A stretch of DNA of 64,000 nt from Isoetes taiwanensis (taxonomy: Eukaryota; Streptophyta; Lycopodiopsida; Isoetales; Isoetaceae), in the NCBI GenBank assembly GCA_021234155.1, contig JAJEKV010000019.1:6028284-6092283 (forward strand), in the 5' to 3' direction. The notes beneath the pieces are model-generated. The model did not search any database. It was not told where the DNA came from and saw nothing but the letters and a program-made list of their open reading frames with translations. The first letter of the stretch is position 1. The number at the start of each line of letters is the position of its first letter. Shown here in pieces: positions 59,860 to 64,000 of this stretch. Made by a program: the position numbers and the translations under genes.

Positions 59860-60185
59860 TACCTTTATACTTAGCATTAAACCCCACAAAACCCCCTTTT
59901 CTTTGGGTGCATATTCGCATGAGGGGTGGCCGCAAGAGTCTCTTTTCCCGCTCTTCAATCATACAATTTATGTACCAAATTAACACCATTATTTTTTTTA
60001 CAAATCTTATAATATCTCACGATTCTTGTTACACGATATATACAAACTTGGAGTATGCCCAACAAATGAGGATCGCTATCTATAGCTCAAAGTGAGGTAC
60101 AACTCCTGAATACGCCCATTTAACAGCTCTCGTTGCTTGAAGGCACCCTTCATGTGAATATGCACTCAAATAAAAAGGATTTTTT
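59860..60185. mobile_element. Foldback-family element, copy in tandem unit 1
   Basis: The core (TTAACACCATTATT, AATCTTATAATAT, CGATTCTTGTTACACGATAT, CAACAAATGAGGA) matches the centre of the 20-kb foldback element in order. The ends form a short inverted repeat: CTTTGGGTGCATATTCGCAT on the left against ATGTGAATATGCACTCAAAT on the right. The long AACACATAAC-rich arms of the 20-kb copy are absent. Confidence 0.75.
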
Positions 60186-61419
60186 CTTAGGAGGTGGGGA
60201 TTTAAATGTATAAAGCGTTAAAAATTTGTTGGGATACCATTCAACATGGGCAGAGTAGATCCGTGACGGCGTAAGGCGAGGTCCGCAGATCATCTTTGGA
60301 ATGTGAGACCAACAACCTTGAAGGCACAATATGGTATATGGGGAGAAAAATTGTCTCCCCTTGCGGCTCCATACAATTTTTGAGGAGGTCCATATGATTT
60401 TTGAGGATTTTGAGGTCCTATAGAGATGGCACCAGCGGGGAACCTCCACAGTACGAAGGCGGATCTACAGGAGCTTGCGGATGAAATCTGCCGGAGCATG
60501 AGTGTTTACCGCACACATCTATGAATGATGCGGCCACCATAAAGGTAGATAGCTTAGGATGCGGAGCAAGTACATACATACCATAGCAGGAGATTACACT
60601 TTCAGATGAGACTCGAGGGATAACTAAAAGCCACTTTGGCGTCAGAGCAACACTTCAGGATGAAGCAAGACCACGTACGTGGAGTGCACGGTGCTCCTCC
60701 TTAACTGCTTTCACCATGAACCACCCAGGCTGAGGGAGCCACATCTTGTGGATGTGTGGAGGGAAGGTAAGCGACTACTTTTCCCAAATGCTCACGGTCC
60801 CCGCGAAGGAGGAGGGACTTCAGTACACAGAACTCATTCCCGTCAACAATCACATTTCATTATACCATGCCGGATACTATGAGCACACGGGTGCTTAGCC
60901 CATCGATCTTTAGCGTCAATGGATAGACGAAGAACCGAGGGATATCCAAGCTTTGTAACATTTTCATTATATGTTTGGTTATGCTCACGGGAGAAGCTTT
61001 CTAGCAAATGCTACTCTATGGAGTCTAAATTATTTTATTAGTCTCCGTGGACATTTAAATAACTATTTTATTCTATTCTTTTGAAGGTAGATCTTGATTT
61101 TTTTTTTTTTTTTTGCTCCACATGTGCAAAGGTTTAATTATTTTCCACAACATAAGTAGCCAAGATGGCTACTAGAGGGATACTCAACTTCAGATTTCCA
61201 TCTCTAAGATATACTCTTGGTAGCTTAATGTTAAATTGGCAAAATAAATGCCAGCACTTGCATTTTGCATACTACTAAATCATATTTGCACACATGTCGT
61301 TAGATATGATAAACTTATTAGCATGATAACTTTCATCCTGCTTCCAGCATTTTCTCTCATTATTCCTGACATGTGAAATACCTTCGGGATCCAAATTTTT
61401 TTCATAAAATAAACCACTA

Positions 61420-61760
61420 CCTTTATACTTAGCATTAAACCCCACAAAACCCCCTTTTCTTTGGGTGCATATTCGCATGAGGGGTGGCCGCAAGAGTCTC
61501 TTTTCCCGCTCTTCAATCATACAATTTATGTACCAAATTAACACCATTATTTTTTTTACAAATCTTATAATATCTCACGATTCTTGTTACCGCGATACTT
61601 ACAGCTTAGGTATGCCCGACAAATGCTGAGATGCGTATATAGCTCAAGTGATTTACAACTCCTTTGAATACACACCCATTTACTGACTCTAGATTTGCTT
61701 GAAGGCACCCTTCATGTGAATATGCACTTTCAAATAAAAGGATTTTTTTTTTCTTTACTT
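61420..61760. mobile_element. Foldback-family element, copy in tandem unit 2
   Basis: Same structure as the 59.86-kb copy, duplicated with the host unit. The core has clustered changes from about 61,590 on (CCGCGATACTTACAGC instead of CACGATATATACAAAC). Confidence 0.75.
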
Positions 61761-62513
61761 AGGAGGGTGAGGATGTTGGCTCGCGCATGGCGGGGTTAAG
61801 GAGTTGTTGGGATGCATTCAACATGGACGGTGGGTCTGGAAGCATTAGCCAAGGCGGATTACCGGTCATCTTTGGAATGGCGGGGCCAATAACATGAAAA
61901 CACCTAATATGGTATAGGGGAGAGATTTATCTCCCCCCTTCTTGACTCCATACAATTTTTGAGGAGGTCCATATGATTTTTGAGGATTTTGAGGTCCTAT
62001 AGAGATGGCGTAGCGAGAACCTCTCCTTACTTGGCAGGTAGCCGCGATCCCGGTTCGCAATCATTGGCAATAGTTTTGAACATTTTGGGAAAGGGGGCAA
62101 AAGCTATGGCAAGATAGCAAAGGAAGTGAAATGACGCTACAATTCTTGTATCTGGTGCGTCTGCAAGCAATGAAGCTATATTTGCTCTATTTCCTACATT
62201 TTGTGGGTCACCGCGCATGCTTCTAGTGGTACTGCGGGTATGAAACTGCTGAAATCTTGTGGATTTAGCTGCAAGATTTTAGTAAATCTTATGTGGTTTT
62301 TATGTTTTCTAGTGATATTTGACGAAAATATGATGGTTCAAGCAGAGATTACTCTAGAAATAGGTAGAATGACATGTTTTCTGGAATGTTGTTAGTGCCT
62401 TTAAGATTCTAGGTCTCGTATTTTTTTTTCCGCATGCAGATATTGGTGAAGCCTCTGCAGTTGTTGAAGGCTAAAATGAAGCTACATTAGATATAAGTTT
62501 TAGACTTTAAACT

Positions 62514-62625
62514 CTTAGTTTCTTCATATCTAGTTTCTTTACTTCTAGTTTCTTTAAGCTTCTTTAATTCTTAGTTTCTTTGATTCCAATTTCTTTAGTT
62601 TCTTTAATATCTTAGTTTTATATCT
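62514..62625 (+). repeat. Degenerate (TAGTTTCTTTAATTC)n repeat
   Basis: TAGTTTCTT or a close variant recurs about seven times, every 13-20 bp, spaced by short T-rich words. Confidence 0.8.
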
Positions 62626-62784
62626 AGGTGTTCATTTTCTGATTTTCGTGTATGGATGTGTTGAAGGTCAGAATGATGCAATCATTAAAGGCTAGAATGA
62701 TGCACCTCTTGTCGCTATAGGTATGTGAACATAGCTCTACTTTTTTTAAAATCATTTCATATATTTTGACCATTTGAATGTATT

Positions 62785-63720
62785 TGGTAGGTGTTGTTGA
62801 TGTTGAAGATGGTCATTCGTTTAGTCTTGGTAGTGCAGTTGAGAGAATGGTAATTGAGAATAATCAGGAGGAGAAGGAGGCAAGAAAAGAACGTGATGTT
62901 GATAAGTTGCATGTTGAGTATCAGGAAGGGTGCATAGAGAATCAGGAAGGATGACAATAGTTAAGCCCGTTGATCATCATTTTGGCAAGAAGCCTTTGAA
63001 GATCCAAGGTTTTAAGGATTTAGATCCAATGATCGTGGAAAAGGTAAATTTTATGTCTAGTAGTTCATCTGAAACTACTGATAATTAGGCCTGGGACCGC
63101 TTTGATGCATGGAGATTACGGGAATTGATAGAAAGATTGAGGAAATTCTGCTTGATGAGTTTGATGATCAGTAGGGATTCATTCTATGTGTAAAATGACA
63201 AATGGTGCGAGGTTCCCACTTGAGACATAAGTGTTATTTATTAGTTTGTAATATTTATATTTTTTAATTTGATAGGTTCTAACTTTCTGAATTTGTTTAG
63301 GTTGCAGAATCTATTCCGTATATTTAATAGAATTCTGCGGTATTCTCAAGATCTTCCAATTCTCAATACAAGACAAGATGAAAAGGTTATAGACATTTAC
63401 CATGATGTATATTTTTTTAAGATATGAAAAGCCTTGGAAGTAGCTATGCAGGAATCTGCAGTTGCTGGTTACATCAGAAAGAGGAAGATGGGCGATATAC
63501 TAAGCAGGGCAGATTAGATTAAGATTTTGGCACATTCAATGCATCAGGTTGGATTCAATACAGATTTGCAGAAGAGGTACACCTTGTGTCGCATGACACG
63601 ATTTCTTATCCGTGGTGGCAAAGAATATGCAAGTTTCGTGACTTTCAATTCAATGTTGGCAAAGATTTTGTACGAGATTATATTGAATACTTGAGACCAC
63701 TTCTAAAAATTGGACACGTA
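62785..63720 (+). pseudogene. Gene-like stretch, unrecognised
   Basis: The plus strand gives codon-like pieces: VDVEDGHSFSLGSAVERMVI and NNQEEKEARKERDVDKLHVE (acidic-basic, probably coiled), then after a slip VKPVDHHFGKKPLKIQGFKD and SSSSETTDN. After an AT-rich gap, about 63,300-63,680 gives SQDLPILNTRQDEKVIDIYH, AMQESAVAGYIRKRKMGDIL and YTLCRMTRFLIRGGKEYASF, with stops between. GT/AG pairs near 63,233 and 63,300 allow an intron. I do not recognise the family; a dead transposon ORF or a host gene fragment are both possible. Confidence 0.35.
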
Positions 63721-63829
63721 CTATAAATAAGTGCAAGACTGAGAATTTTAGATAGCCAGTCCATTCTTATGAACCTTATGTTATTAATACTTGGAAGCTT
63801 TTGTTGTTTCATCTTTCGACTTATGAAGT

Positions 63830-63990
63830 CAAGGAATAGAATAGAATAGAATAGAATAGTTTAACGTCCATGGAGACCAATAGGTCATGGGACCCATACA
63901 ATGGGCTAGTACGGTAATCCATTTTCACTAGGATTAAAAACCCACATACCGAGAAGGTTTTTCCAAGGGAAAAACAGCTGCCGGTAATGA
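63830..63990 (-). mobile_element. Small retroposon-like family, copy 4
   Basis: (AATAG)n at 63,836-63,859, then ACGTCCATGGAGACCAATAG, GTCATGGGACCCATAC, AGGATTAAAAACCCACATAC with GAGAAGGTTTTTCC and AAGGGAAAAACAGCTGCC. Same order as copies 1-3 but with a pentanucleotide instead of a tetranucleotide tail. It runs to the window edge. Confidence 0.8.
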
Positions 63991-64000
63991 TGATACTAGA

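Larger units (their letters stand above)
58929..62040 (+). repeat. 1.53-kb direct tandem duplication (two units)
   Basis: Unit 1 is about 58,929-60,456 and unit 2 about 60,457-62,040. Matching landmarks in order: CACACATCTATGAATGAT, AAGGTAGATAGCTTAGGATG, GGGATAACTAAAAGCCACTT, GCCACATCTTGTGGATGTG, ACTATGAGCACACG, CATAAGTAGCCAAGATGGCT, CTCTCATTATTCCTGACATG, the foldback-related core, and GAGGAGGTCCATATGATTTT with GAGGTCCTATAGAGATGGC. Identity is very high in some blocks (61,345-61,570 against 59,795-60,025) and low in others, with clustered differences. Confidence 0.92.

Noticed and set aside
59723-61547. Identical minus-strand frames beginning MVLIWYINCMIEE in both tandem units
   Set aside because: They come from the duplicated foldback-family DNA; no codon conservation against the 20-kb relative beyond nucleotide identity.

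Overview
The window reads as nuclear DNA of a land plant. It holds a multi-exon gene with GT-AG introns, a chromovirus-type Ty3/Gypsy LTR retrotransposon with a Met-tRNA-like primer-binding site, a plant L1-type LINE and many decayed repeats. I see no bacterial operons, CRISPR array, plastid operon or rRNA gene. I cannot name the species; a repeat-rich genome fits, but that is inference. Many coding stretches are broken by one- or two-base slips inside otherwise well-conserved protein. Real decay and uncorrected long-read consensus errors are both possible.

Region by region. (1) 1-6 kb: two host-gene fragments on the minus strand, a TAF1C-like WD-type fragment (about 1.49-2.6 kb) and a PDR-type ABCG transporter first-nucleotide-domain fragment (about 4.43-4.87 kb), each touching a short tandem duplication; also an orphan one-TM reading frame at 5.4-5.9 kb. 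(2) 7.43-19.34 kb: one complete-looking, minus-strand LTR retrotransposon of 11,901 bp with two 1.6-kb LTRs, PPT, PBS and a 5-bp target duplication (GGCCA). Its integrase C-terminus and chromodomain are recognisable, but most of its coding region is ruined. It sits exactly at the junction of two ~95-bp repeat units. Its leader carries five regularly spaced units, each with a palindrome at the same offset. (3) 20.08-20.72 kb: a foldback element, with relatives at 59.9 and 61.4 kb. (4) ~21.0-28.43 kb: an L1-like LINE with ORF1, endonuclease and reverse transcriptase, split in mid-RT by a 2,402-bp insertion flanked by a 14-bp direct repeat. (5) 28.9-33.4 kb: an unidentified minus-strand coding fragment and remnants of LTR elements related to the big one, apparently in head-to-head orientation. 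(6) 33.4-51 kb: mostly AT-rich DNA with no gene I can support, except a GC-richer block at 40.6-43.1 kb and a 171-bp tandem duplication. (7) 51.1-52.5 kb: a plus-strand nuclear gene for a TruB-family tRNA pseudouridine-55 synthase, at least six exons. (8) 54-64 kb: dispersed repeats, a 1.53-kb direct tandem duplication (58.9-62.0 kb) and a gene-like but unrecognised stretch at 62.8-63.7 kb. Four copies of one small retroposon-like family, with variable microsatellite tails and a conserved hairpin, are scattered from 40 to 64 kb.

The best candidate for something undescribed is the leader array of the LTR retrotransposon (16,166-17,522). Its palindrome is kept in every unit but built from two unrelated stem sequences, with one compensatory base-pair change between units. 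That points to selection on structure rather than sequence.
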